A stretch of 14,860 nucleotides of DNA from Clostridiales bacterium UBA7273 (lineage in GTDB: Bacteria > Bacillota > Clostridia > Oscillospirales > Oscillospiraceae): contig DKRV01000039.1 in the NCBI GenBank assembly GCA_002472405.1, positions 1 to 14,860 on the forward strand, read 5' to 3'. Of this stretch, positions 6,054 to 13,522 are shown one piece after another. The number at the start of each line of letters is the position of its first letter. Within the stretch, counting starts at the first letter, position 1. The notes under the pieces are model-generated. The model searched no databases and was not told the DNA's origin. It saw only the letters and a list, made by a program, of their open reading frames with translations. The position numbers were made by a program, and so were the translations under genes.

Positions 6054-6851
6054 TTAAGCGTCGGCTTTTGCGTCGGAGCTTTGCTTTGCCTGGCACTGCA
6101 TGCCGGTGTTGTCGATGGTATAGTCGCCCGTCAGCAATATCTGCGACACGGGCACGATCTTATATCCGTCGGCTATGAGCCCCTCTATTATTCCCGGAAG
6201 CGCCTCGGGAGTATTCTCGGCGGCGTTATGGAAAAGGACTATGCTGCCGCTTTTCACGTTTTTCAGAACGCGGTCGGAGATATCGCTTGCCGATATTCCC
6301 TTCCAATCGAGGCTGTCAACATCCCACTGAATGGCGCTCATACCCATTGAATTTACGGTGCTAATGACCGTGTCGTTATACTCACCGTAGGGACAGCGGA
6401 ACAGCGTGGGTTCTGTTCCGGTGATTTTCTTTATCTTTTCGTTGGATGCAGCAATGTTAGACTTTATCTCATCGGCCGAGAGCTGAGCAAAGTGCGCGTG
6501 GTCATCGGAGTGGCTCATGACCTCGTTGCCGGCATCGTGCAGAGCCTTAACAGACTCCGGGTACTTATCGACCCACTGGCCGACGACGAAAAACGTTGCG
6601 TTTATGTTGTACTTATTTAATATGTCTATCAGCTCCTGTGTATCCTCGTTGCCCCAGGCCGCGTCAAAGGACAGGGCAACCGTTTTATCGTCGCGCTGCA
6701 CGCAGTAGATCGGAAGCTGTCTGTCGCTTGCGGCAACACCTACTACCGCTGGGCTGTTGGTAGTCCAGAATATCACCGCAGTGAGCACAGCGAGGGCAAC
6801 AGCCGACGCCGCAGCCTTTCGATTTTTTATTCTGCTTAATAATTTTTTCAA
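6054..6851 (-). CDS. Polysaccharide deacetylase, PdaB-like (NodB domain), membrane-anchored
   Basis: The protein has 265 residues and starts at TTG 6851, 7 bases after a GGAGGG SD; no ATG in frame fits better. Residues 1-40 are a basic N-terminus plus one hydrophobic segment (ASAVALAVLTAVIFW), a signal anchor that places the enzyme outside the membrane. The NodB fold follows from ~57. Motif 1 is SFDAAWG with D63 as the presumed base, and Ala where most family members have the second, metal-binding Asp. Motif 2 is H114-SDD-H118, and motif 3 is R152-CPYGEYND. W176-D177 (WDVD) and LFH (H208) follow. The FDAAWG variant is typical of sporulation-type PdaB-like proteins. Expected substrates are N-acetylated cell-wall glycans, but activity with this motif is uncertain. 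It is the last gene of the envelope gene cluster and follows a hairpin that overlaps its ribosome binding site. Confidence 0.88.
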   Translation of the reverse strand: MKKLLSRIKNRKAAASAVALAVLTAVIFWTTNSPAVVGVAASDRQLPIYCVQRDDKTVALSFDAAWGNEDTQELIDILNKYNINATFFVVGQWVDKYPESVKALHDAGNEVMSHSDDHAHFAQLSADEIKSNIAASNEKIKKITGTEPTLFRCPYGEYNDTVISTVNSMGMSAIQWDVDSLDWKGISASDISDRVLKNVKSGSIVLFHNAAENTPEALPGIIEGLIADGYKIVPVSQILLTGDYTIDNTGMQCQAKQSSDAKADA

Positions 6852-6903
6852 AAAAGATCCCTCCCGTAAAGGCTTTGTACATTACTATGCCTGTTCGGGA
6901 GGG
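6850..6903 (-). promoter_or_regulatory. Hairpin overlapping the deacetylase SD (attenuator or terminator)
   Basis: In minus-strand RNA, CCCTCCCG (from plus 6896-6903) can pair perfectly with CGGGAGGG (plus 6859-6866), with an inner AGGC/GCCT extension. The 3' arm contains the deacetylase SD, and the stem is followed within three bases by six T that run into the TTG start. The same structure could thus end transcription after the ydcF-like gene, hide the deacetylase SD, or both. Confidence 0.55.
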
Positions 6904-6909
6904 TTTATG

Positions 6910-7629
6910 TCAGCAGAATACAAGCTGATACGTCACGCCGAATGCCTCGCGGATAAAGTAGTTTATCATGATCGGCACATAGGTCGTGCGCGCCGCGACA
7001 GAGCCTACGCTCACATCCAGCGACTGCGCCAGAAGCTTTGCGCGGTATATGTGATATTCGCTTGTGACAACCGCGCAGCTGTCGTTCGGATCATCTCCGC
7101 GCTGACGGATAATGTTGAAGCTGTATTCGAGGTTTTCAAGCGTCGAGGTCGCCTTATCCTCGGCGATTATGCGGCTTTTGTCTATGCCGTTATCCGTAAG
7201 CCACGCAGTCATTGCCGCAGCCTCGCTTACGTTTTCGTCGCTGCCCTGTCCGCCGCTGACAATGGCGATCGTCTGCGGATGAGCCTGCATGTAATCGCGC
7301 GCGGCGCTCACACGCTCAACGAGCGACAGCGACGGCGTATCGCCGTGCACGGCGGCACCGAGGACGATGATATAGTCATATTCCCTGTCTCCGTCGCCGG
7401 AGGCTGCGCCGACTATCGGCACCTCGATAACTATGAGATAGGCAAGCCCCAGCGCTGTGAGGATGCATACCGTGCGCTTTATCCATGCTTTTTTGCAAAA
7501 GCGCATTATCGCGATAAGCGCCGCGGCAAAAAACATTGCATAGGCAATGTATCCGACGCCGGTGAAGAAAAATCGCAGCACAAGGCCCAAAAGCACAAGC
7601 ACACCGGGAAGAATGAGCTTTTTATTCAT
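6910..7629 (-). CDS. YdcF/SanA-like (DUF218) membrane protein
   Basis: The protein has 239 residues from ATG 7629, preceded by a GGAGGA SD about 8 bases upstream and overlapping the end of the ABC-F gene by 8 bases. The longer frame starting at 7674 lies inside the ABC-F gene and is not preferred. Three hydrophobic segments occupy residues ~1-75 (LILPGVLVLLGLVLRFFF; GYIAYAMFFAAALIAIM; TVCILTALGLAYLIVI). The DUF218 domain follows: YDYIIVLGAAV, then SLVERVSAARDYM, VSGGQG with a conserved acidic residue, EAAAM, TSTLEN and VTSEYHIYRA. Members of this family (SanA, YdcF) are linked to envelope barrier function and possibly to lipid or cell-wall precursor handling; the reaction is not established. 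The neighbouring cell-wall genes support an envelope role. Confidence 0.85.
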   Translation of the reverse strand: MNKKLILPGVLVLLGLVLRFFFTGVGYIAYAMFFAAALIAIMRFCKKAWIKRTVCILTALGLAYLIVIEVPIVGAASGDGDREYDYIIVLGAAVHGDTPSLSLVERVSAARDYMQAHPQTIAIVSGGQGSDENVSEAAAMTAWLTDNGIDKSRIIAEDKATSTLENLEYSFNIIRQRGDDPNDSCAVVTSEYHIYRAKLLAQSLDVSVGSVAARTTYVPIMINYFIREAFGVTYQLVFC

Positions 7630-9499
7630 CCGACAGCTCCTCCCACTTATCATACAGTTCAAGCAGCTGCGCATTTATCTCTTCCTTCTGCGCGCCAAGC
7701 TCCATGAGCTTCTGATAGTCGCTCGCGTTCTCCTGTTCGGCTTCTTCAAGCGCAGCCACCTGCTTTTCCAGAGCGGCTATATCGCGTTCGATCTTCGCTA
7801 TGCGCTTTTCCTTATTGGGCGAGGATTTCTTCGCAGGCTTATCCGGCTTTGCGGCCTTGGCCTCGGCCTTTGCCGTGCGCGTGAAAACCTCCTGACGCTT
7901 GAGATACTCTCGCATCTGCTCGTACGTTCCTCTGTAGTCGAGCAGCTTTCCGCCGTCAAGGTACCATATGCGTGTTGCAAATTTTTCGATAAAATATCTG
8001 TCGTGCGAAACGAACAGCAGCGCCTCGGAATAATCCGAAACGGCATCCTCCATCCACTCGCGGCTTGCGATATCCAGATGGTTTGTTGGCTCGTCGAGGA
8101 TGAGCAGGTTAATGTCGCTGCCCATGAGCATACAGAGCCTCAAACGGCTCTTCTCGCCGCCGGAAAGCGCTCCGACGGGCGTGAACACATCCTCGCCGCG
8201 AAAGCCGAAGGCAGCGAGTCTGTCGCGCGCCTCCTGCGGCTGGCAGCGGCAATCATACAGCATAGTGTCAAGCAACGAGCGCTCCTCATTTGAAAAATGT
8301 ATTATCTGCGGCAGATATGCAGGGCGCACGGACGGCCCGAATTTTATGTATCCTTCATCCGGCGTTTCCTGCTGCATTATCATTTTTACAAGCGTACTCT
8401 TGCCGGTCCCGTTATCGCCGATGAGCGCTATGTGCTCGCCGCCCGAAACGTTCAGCTCAAGTCCGTCAAACAGCTTTTTCTCACCGAATGCCTTGGATAC
8501 GTTATGGCACACGAGCACCTCATCACCGTAGAAATCCGATGATGAGAATTTCGCCGAGAGCTTTTTAGCCTCGGTAGGCTTTGCAGTCTGCTCAAGCTTC
8601 GCTATGCGCTTTTCCATTGAAAATGCGCGCTTGTGCAGCTTATCATTACCCATGAACGCCCAAAGGTGCATCTGTTCGGCAGCTCGCGTGAGCTGCTCGA
8701 TCTTGGCCTGATCCTTTTCGTACTTTCTGAGCTTTTCCTCAAAGCGCTTCTGCCTCTCGACGACATAGAAGCTGTATCCGCCGCTGTAAAACTCCGCTTT
8801 GCCGTCGCTTATCTCGATGCAGCGCTGGGCGATCTTGTCGATAAAATATCGGTCGTGGCTTATAAGCAGAACGGTTCCCTTGAAGTGCTGGAGATAATCC
8901 TCGAGCCATTCGGTTGCACGCAGATCGAGGTGGTTTGTCGGCTCGTCAAGCAGGAGTATGTCCGTTTTTTCGAGTATAAGGCGCGCAAGGTTGACCCTCG
9001 TCCGCTCTCCGCCGGAGAGCAGGTCAAAGGGCTGCTCGCGCATGCTCTGCGGAATATCAAGGCCGTTTGCAACGCGGTTGCGGTCGGTGTCCATATCATA
9101 TCCGCCGAGACGCGAAAAATCGGCCGAGAGCCTGTCGTATTCCGCCAAAAGCTTATCCGACTGATCATGCTCCATTTCATGCGCAAGCTCATCAAGGCGT
9201 GCGCTAATGGCATAAAGCTCACGGTGAGCATCCTTAAGGACGTCCTCGGTCGTCCATCCGTCCGGGTAGACGGGTATCTGCGAGATAAGCCCGAGGCGCT
9301 TTCCGGAGGCTATGGCCACCGCGCCCTCGTCGTAGTCTATCTCGCCCGTGAGTATGCGGAAGAGCGTGGTCTTTCCGCAGCCGTTATGGCCGAGAATGCC
9401 GACGCGCTCACCCTCGGCAATGTCGAAGCTGAGCCCGTCAAGTATGTTTTTACCCAATTCAAAGGACTTTACAAGTCCGTTGACGGATATATCTGTCAT
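7622..9499 (-). CDS. ABC-F family ATPase (YdiF-like)
   Basis: The protein has 625 residues from ATG 9499, with SD AGGAGA. There are two ABC domains and no membrane segments. Domain 1 has Walker A GHNGCGKTT (37-45), signature LSGGERTR (161-168) and Walker B ILLLDEPTNHLD with E186. A charged linker follows (~240-310, KRFEEKLRKYEKDQAKIEQL). Domain 2 has GDNGTGKST (361-369), LSGGEKSR (445-452) and LLILDEPTNHLD with E470. A Lys-rich segment then leads to a C-terminal coiled coil (~555-625, Glu/Leu/Lys heptads). ABC-F proteins bind the ribosomal E site and ease stalled translation or give antibiotic protection. This one resembles the housekeeping YdiF/Uup type rather than a dedicated resistance protein, but that is a judgement by eye. 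It lies 15 bases after the PBP gene in the same direction. Confidence 0.93.
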   Translation of the reverse strand: MTDISVNGLVKSFELGKNILDGLSFDIAEGERVGILGHNGCGKTTLFRILTGEIDYDEGAVAIASGKRLGLISQIPVYPDGWTTEDVLKDAHRELYAISARLDELAHEMEHDQSDKLLAEYDRLSADFSRLGGYDMDTDRNRVANGLDIPQSMREQPFDLLSGGERTRVNLARLILEKTDILLLDEPTNHLDLRATEWLEDYLQHFKGTVLLISHDRYFIDKIAQRCIEISDGKAEFYSGGYSFYVVERQKRFEEKLRKYEKDQAKIEQLTRAAEQMHLWAFMGNDKLHKRAFSMEKRIAKLEQTAKPTEAKKLSAKFSSSDFYGDEVLVCHNVSKAFGEKKLFDGLELNVSGGEHIALIGDNGTGKSTLVKMIMQQETPDEGYIKFGPSVRPAYLPQIIHFSNEERSLLDTMLYDCRCQPQEARDRLAAFGFRGEDVFTPVGALSGGEKSRLRLCMLMGSDINLLILDEPTNHLDIASREWMEDAVSDYSEALLFVSHDRYFIEKFATRIWYLDGGKLLDYRGTYEQMREYLKRQEVFTRTAKAEAKAAKPDKPAKKSSPNKEKRIAKIERDIAALEKQVAALEEAEQENASDYQKLMELGAQKEEINAQLLELYDKWEELSDE

Positions 9500-9514
9500 T
9501 ATATTTCTCCTAAA

Positions 9515-10804
9515 CTATTTTGCTACCGCTGCCTGGAGCACGGTGTTGATCACGCTGCCGGCAGCACCAAGTCCGCTTCCACCGTTTTCAACAAGGCAGA
9601 CAAATGCATAGGGATGCTCCTCATCGTTTAAAAATCCAACGAACCAGCCATGTGCAGCCTTTCCGTCACCGACCTCGGCGGTGCCGGTTTTTGCCGAGAT
9701 GTTAAGCCCCGGGAAGCGATCCTGGCCGTAATGATATACGACGTTGTAATTCATCATCGACGCTATCTTCTGCGCCGTATCGGCAGATACAAGCTGCGTT
9801 GTTTTGCTCGATTGGCCGAGCAGCGACGGCTCAACGACTGTGCCGCCGTTTGCGTACGCTCCGGCAAGGCGCATCATTGCATAGGGGCAGACAAGGTCGT
9901 TATACTGGCCGATGCCCGACCATGCCATGGATGCGCTCATAGAGCCGTCCTTATCGTAATTGCCGGCCTGAGTTGATATACTGTCGAGCTTCAGCGACGT
10001 GGTTATGCCGAGCTTTTCGGCATACTCGGCAATGATATCCGGGCCAAGCTCAAGCGATATCTCCGCAAATGCGCAGTTACAGGAATTAGAAAGAGCCTGC
10101 TCAATGGTCTGCTGGCCGTGAACACCTGTGCAGTTTATCTGCACGCCCTTTACGTCAACCGAGCCTGCACAGTTGAAGGTGCGGTGGTAGATATCGTCGA
10201 TATTTTCAAGCGCCGCGTTGAGCGTTACGAGCTTGAATATGGAGCCTGGGGTAAACGATGCGCTCAGGCAGCGGTTGATATACGCGCCGTCCGGCAGCGT
10301 TTCCGGCGGATTGAGCGGATCTATAGACGGCGAGGATACCATGCAGAGCACTTCGCCTGTTTTGTAGTTATAAACCATCACGGCTCCCTTGCGGCCGTTT
10401 AACGCTTCATAGGCCTTGAGGTTTAAGTCCGCGTCGATGGTGAGCTGGAGGTTTACATCGTCCTGCTCCTCGATGCCGGTTATAAGACTGAAGCCGGAGA
10501 GCTTGCTTTTAAACGAGCTGAGCGCGCCGGTGCCGACGTTTCCGGTATAGTCGCCTGTAACATGGTAGCAGGCAATGCGAGTGTTTGCGTTTTCGGCATA
10601 GCTTTTTTCGCCGCCGCCCATTTTTGCAAGCAGTGTTCCGTTGCGGTCAGTGAGCGTATATTCGCTTCCGGAGGTGGACTGATCGAAGTACAGCGCCCAC
10701 ATTTCCCCGTCCTTTATATATCTTCCGACATAAACACCAAGGCCGATAATGATAAGAAACGCCATGAGTATTGCCGAAAATGCACGAAGAGATACTTTTT
10801 TCAT
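9515..10804 (-). CDS. Class B penicillin-binding protein (PbpA/FtsI-like transpeptidase)
   Basis: The protein has 429 residues from ATG 10804, whose first bases overlap the stop of the upstream RodA/FtsW gene (ATGA), implying translational coupling. Residues 9-27 are a single N-terminal membrane anchor. A short N-terminal module follows (YTLTDRNGTLLA), much smaller than in FtsI or PBP2. The transpeptidase domain carries S188-IFK (TPGSIFK, acylated serine), S241-CN and K372-TGT (ISAKTGTAEVG). The substrates are lipid-linked or nascent peptidoglycan stem peptides outside the membrane. Size and coupling to a RodA-type glycosyltransferase match the PbpA class known from actinobacteria and clostridia. 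Four Cys lie near the active site (CAGS, NCTG, SCNC), a pattern that could form disulfides. Confidence 0.93.
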   Translation of the reverse strand: MKKVSLRAFSAILMAFLIIIGLGVYVGRYIKDGEMWALYFDQSTSGSEYTLTDRNGTLLAKMGGGEKSYAENANTRIACYHVTGDYTGNVGTGALSSFKSKLSGFSLITGIEEQDDVNLQLTIDADLNLKAYEALNGRKGAVMVYNYKTGEVLCMVSSPSIDPLNPPETLPDGAYINRCLSASFTPGSIFKLVTLNAALENIDDIYHRTFNCAGSVDVKGVQINCTGVHGQQTIEQALSNSCNCAFAEISLELGPDIIAEYAEKLGITTSLKLDSISTQAGNYDKDGSMSASMAWSGIGQYNDLVCPYAMMRLAGAYANGGTVVEPSLLGQSSKTTQLVSADTAQKIASMMNYNVVYHYGQDRFPGLNISAKTGTAEVGDGKAAHGWFVGFLNDEEHPYAFVCLVENGGSGLGAAGSVINTVLQAAVAK

Positions 10805-12519
10805 GCCGTCTCCTCCCTTTCTTCGGCGCTTTCACGCTGTTTTTTGGTTTTTGCCTCGGGTGGGCGCACGACAAAGCTTGCGCCCTTGCGCGTGTCGCCT
10901 GCTTTGATAAACGCAAGCAGCATCCAGCACGCGAGCACCGACGTGCCGCCGCGCGACACGAACGGGAACGTTACGCCCGTAAACGGCAGTATATCCACAG
11001 AACCGAACACGTTGAGCGCGACCTGAACCATAAACATGCTCGCCGTTGCGCACGCAGCTATCGAATAGTAGGCGCTGCGGCCGTGGCCCGAATTGCGCAC
11101 GGCAAAAAAGGCAAGCGCCAGAATCGCAAGCACTGCACAAATGGCAATGATAAGCCCCAATTCCTCGCACATGACGCCGAACACGGTGTCCGTATTGCCG
11201 GCAAAGGTGTTTTTAAGCCAGCCGTTTCCGGCTCCCTTGCCGAAAAGGCCGCCCGATGCACCGGCGGAAAGGGCGTGCGTCTGCTGATAGCCGCCGTCCC
11301 AGATGTTCTCAGCGTCCCATATGTGTCCCCAGGTTGCAAATCTGCGCGCAACGTGGTCTTTCATCTTAAGCATAAGGAAGCCTGCCATACCCGCTCCCGT
11401 TATTGCGAGCGCTACCGTTGCTATAGAGCCTGAGCGCATGAAGGATATGACAAGGAAGGTTACAAAGAATATAAGCGCCGTGCCGAAATCGCTGCTGAAG
11501 GCAAGGCATATGACGCACAAAGCGGAAAACACTATGAACAGGATAAGGTTTTTGGTGCTGAACAGCCTATCCAGCGTCGCGGCGCCGACGTAGATAAACG
11601 CAACCTTAACAAACTCCGAGGGCTGGATCGACATGCTGCCTATGAATATCCAGTTCTTTGCACCATACTGCTCCCTGCCGACTACCAGGACCGCGCCGAG
11701 GATGAGTACCGACAGTATCGCGAGCGGCAGGCGCATGGTCTTTGTCCTGTCAAGATCGCGAAGCCACCAGCCGAGAACAAAAAACGCTACAACACCGGCA
11801 AAGACTATTATCATCTGCCTGAACATCTCGTCCGGCACTGACGAGGCTATGACCGAAAGGCCGATCGACGAGAGGAAAAACGCAAGCGTTTCGACCTCAA
11901 AGCCCGTTCGACGTATGCTGCGCATGGCAAAATAGCAGAACCACTCGAGCAGAACGAGCAGCACAAAGCCGAGCATTATGCCGGCAAGATACTCGCTCTC
12001 GGCCGTGCACAGGTGCTCAAGCAGGAGTATTGCCTGGAAGATCGTCAGGAAAAACAGCGTTACCGCCGGGTGGACGCGCTTCCAGCTCTGCGTTCTGCGC
12101 GCCTCGATCGCGTCGCGCTGCTTTTCGCTGATATCGCGGAAGCGAACGCTGTTTCCGGCAAGGTTCAAAACATCACCGTCGCGAACAACGGTGCCTGTCG
12201 CCTGCACCTTTTCGCCGTTTACCCAAACTCCGCCCTTGGAGAAGATATCGAAAATACGCCACACTCCCTTGGGGCTTCGGATGAGTACCGCGTGCACACG
12301 GCTGACCGATGCATACGGCAGGCAGATATCCGCCGATTTTGAACGGCCGATGAGATTTTCCCAGTGGTTTATAAGCGCAACGCCGTCATCTTTATGGATA
12401 TATCCCCATATCTCGGTCTGCGTTTTGTTGCCGAGCATGCTGCGCGTGCATCGTATCAGCACGATTATTGCAAACAGCGGCAGTATATATGAAGCTATAG
12501 TGACCAATGTGTCAGGCAA
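10801..12519 (-). CDS. FHA-domain RodA/FtsW/SpoVE-family glycosyltransferase
   Basis: From TTG 12519 the protein has 572 residues. The frame is open to an ATG at 12567, but that ATG lies inside the promoter, upstream of the -10 box, while a TGAGGTG SD sits 6 bases before the TTG; so the TTG is preferred. A first hydrophobic helix is at ~6-23. A cytoplasmic FHA domain (~51-130) follows with GRSKSADICLP, SRVHA and GGVWVNG, the residues that bind phosphothreonine. About ten membrane segments of the SEDS family come next, with the extracellular loop GGYQQTHALSAGASGGLFGK, then TDTVFGVMCEELG and the final LPFTGVTFPFVSRGG. SEDS proteins polymerise lipid II into glycan strands with a class B PBP, here encoded next. 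The FHA domain suggests control by a Ser/Thr kinase of the PknB/PrkC type, which is not in this window. Confidence 0.92.
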   Translation of the reverse strand: MPDTLVTIASYILPLFAIIVLIRCTRSMLGNKTQTEIWGYIHKDDGVALINHWENLIGRSKSADICLPYASVSRVHAVLIRSPKGVWRIFDIFSKGGVWVNGEKVQATGTVVRDGDVLNLAGNSVRFRDISEKQRDAIEARRTQSWKRVHPAVTLFFLTIFQAILLLEHLCTAESEYLAGIMLGFVLLVLLEWFCYFAMRSIRRTGFEVETLAFFLSSIGLSVIASSVPDEMFRQMIIVFAGVVAFFVLGWWLRDLDRTKTMRLPLAILSVLILGAVLVVGREQYGAKNWIFIGSMSIQPSEFVKVAFIYVGAATLDRLFSTKNLILFIVFSALCVICLAFSSDFGTALIFFVTFLVISFMRSGSIATVALAITGAGMAGFLMLKMKDHVARRFATWGHIWDAENIWDGGYQQTHALSAGASGGLFGKGAGNGWLKNTFAGNTDTVFGVMCEELGLIIAICAVLAILALAFFAVRNSGHGRSAYYSIAACATASMFMVQVALNVFGSVDILPFTGVTFPFVSRGGTSVLACWMLLAFIKAGDTRKGASFVVRPPEAKTKKQRESAEEREETA

Positions 12520-12525
12520 TAAATT

Positions 12526-12531
12526 CACCTC
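12526..12531 (-). promoter_or_regulatory. SD that sets the RodA/FtsW start
   Basis: Minus-strand GAGGTG, 6 bases before TTG 12519, is the only SD-like site near the 5' end of the gene. It is what moves the start from ATG 12567 to the TTG. Confidence 0.75.
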
Positions 12532-12557
12532 ATTTTGAAGCAAAGTAGTATTTAGTA

Positions 12558-12586
12558 ATAATATCATAAATGTACCGCATTGACAA
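12558..12586 (-). promoter_or_regulatory. Promoter of the cell-envelope operon
   Basis: On the minus strand TTGTCA (plus 12581-12586) and TATTAT (plus 12558-12563) are spaced by 17 bases. Transcription should start near 12551, leaving a leader of about 32 bases that carries the SD. Its -35 shares five bases with the -35 of the divergent promoter. Confidence 0.8.
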
Positions 12587-12608
12587 GCAAGCCGGATTTA
12601 TTTACAAT
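12580..12608 (+). promoter_or_regulatory. Promoter of the NusG-II / Gx transporter operon
   Basis: A consensus TTGACA (12580-12585) and TACAAT (12603-12608) are spaced by 17 bases. The expected start of transcription, about 7 bases past the -10, falls at or next to the A of the ATG at 12615. Confidence 0.8.
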
Positions 12609-12614
12609 AGGTTC

Positions 12615-12980
12615 ATGAATATTAAAAGCACGAAAACATGGATCATTATTTTTGCCGCGGTGCTTATTATATGCACTGCCGCTTTCCTGCTGCTGAAGCA
12701 TTCCGGCATTCAGGGCACGACTGCCGTAATCCGGGTAAACGGCGAGGTTTACGAAAAAATCGACTTAAATGCGGTTGCTGTTGCATATGACATGGAAATC
12801 CGCACCGAGTTCGGTTATAATAAATTACACATAGAGCACGATGGGATAAGCGTCATAGATGCCGATTGCCGCGACCATATTTGCATGTCGCAGGGCAAGG
12901 TCAGCAAAGCCGGAGTCCCGATAGTATGTCTGCCCCACAAGCTTACCGTTGAGATCGAAGGGGGCGACATAGATGCCTAA
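12615..12980 (+). CDS. NusG domain II-containing protein, membrane-anchored
   Basis: The protein has 121 residues from ATG 12615. An ATG at 12570 in the same frame lies upstream of the -35 box and cannot be the start. Residues 8-28 are one membrane helix (TWIIIFAAVLIICTAAFLLL). The rest forms the small beta-rich domain called NusG_II (DUF1312). Its hallmark is DCRDHICMSQGKVSKAG followed by VPIVCLPHKL, with Cys 85, 90 and 105 and His 88 and 108, which suggests redox or metal chemistry outside the membrane. It is not the transcription factor NusG. The gene overlaps the next by 8 bases; family knowledge pairs it with Gx-type transporters. No good SD is present, only aatagg, which fits the leaderless model. 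Confidence 0.88.
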   Translation: MNIKSTKTWIIIFAAVLIICTAAFLLLKHSGIQGTTAVIRVNGEVYEKIDLNAVAVAYDMEIRTEFGYNKLHIEHDGISVIDADCRDHICMSQGKVSKAGVPIVCLPHKLTVEIEGGDIDA

Positions 12981-13473
12981 AACGAGAAAGCTTGCGCTCA
13001 TGGCCATGTTCACCGCCGCCTCGCTGATCGTGTTTGTCATCGAAGCACAGATACCGGCCCCGATCCCGGTTCCCGGCGTCAAGCTCGGGCTTGCCAATAT
13101 TGTCACGCTTATAGCGATGGTCATGCTCGGCCGGCGCGAGGCAGGACTTATACTTCTCGTGCGCATCGCCATGGGCAGCATGTTCACAGGCGGCGTTTCG
13201 GCGTTTATATTCAGCATTGCCGGCGGAGCGCTGGCTTATGCCGTCATGTGTCTTACGCTGAAGCTGTTCCCCGAAAAGCTGTTGTGGGTAGTCAGCGTTC
13301 TCGGCGCTATTGCGCATAACCTTGGGCAGCTCATCGCCGCAATTATCATAACGAAAACGAGCTCGCTTATGCTGTATGCACCGGTGCTTCTTGCCTCGGC
13401 GGTTGTAACGGGTGCGTTCACCGGCCTTGCCGCAATGTATCTCACTCAACGGCTGGACAAAAGAGTCGGTTAG
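12973..13473 (+). CDS. Gx transporter family / heptaprenyl diphosphate synthase component I-like membrane protein
   Basis: The protein has 166 residues from ATG 12973, overlapping the NusG-II gene by 8 bases; a GAAGGGGG stretch upstream can act as SD. About five hydrophobic segments are visible, with PAPIPVPGVKLGLANIVTLI near residues 28-47, GRREAGLILLVRIAMGSMF near 53-71, and FSIAGGALAYAVMCL and GAIAHNLGQLIAA further on. The PGVKLGLAN-x-VTL, LVRI and IAHNLGQL motifs identify the family annotated as HepS component I or Gx transporter, which is related to ECF substrate-binding subunits. I favour a small-molecule or quinone-precursor transporter over prenyl synthesis, because no component II gene is nearby. 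Overlap with the NusG-II gene indicates a joint function. Confidence 0.88.
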   Translation: MPKTRKLALMAMFTAASLIVFVIEAQIPAPIPVPGVKLGLANIVTLIAMVMLGRREAGLILLVRIAMGSMFTGGVSAFIFSIAGGALAYAVMCLTLKLFPEKLLWVVSVLGAIAHNLGQLIAAIIITKTSSLMLYAPVLLASAVVTGAFTGLAAMYLTQRLDKRVG

Positions 13474-13522
13474 TGTTAGTATGGTGTTAGATAACAATAT
13501 TTGATATTAGGAGTATTTCAAA

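Noticed and set aside
6757..7707. 316-codon plus-strand frame opposite the YdcF-like gene
   Set aside because: It crosses the minus-strand deacetylase and ydcF-like genes and an intergenic hairpin, and its protein is rich in Arg/His/Ala as expected of an antisense frame.
7547..9631. Long plus-strand frames (7547-8293, 8633-9631) opposite the ABC-F gene
   Set aside because: They are shadows of a gene whose Walker and signature motifs are complete on the minus strand; they lack SDs and recognisable domains.
12570..12614. Longer start for the NusG-II protein at ATG 12570
   Set aside because: This ATG lies upstream of the -35 box of the only good plus promoter, and the added residues precede an otherwise typical basic N-terminus and membrane helix.
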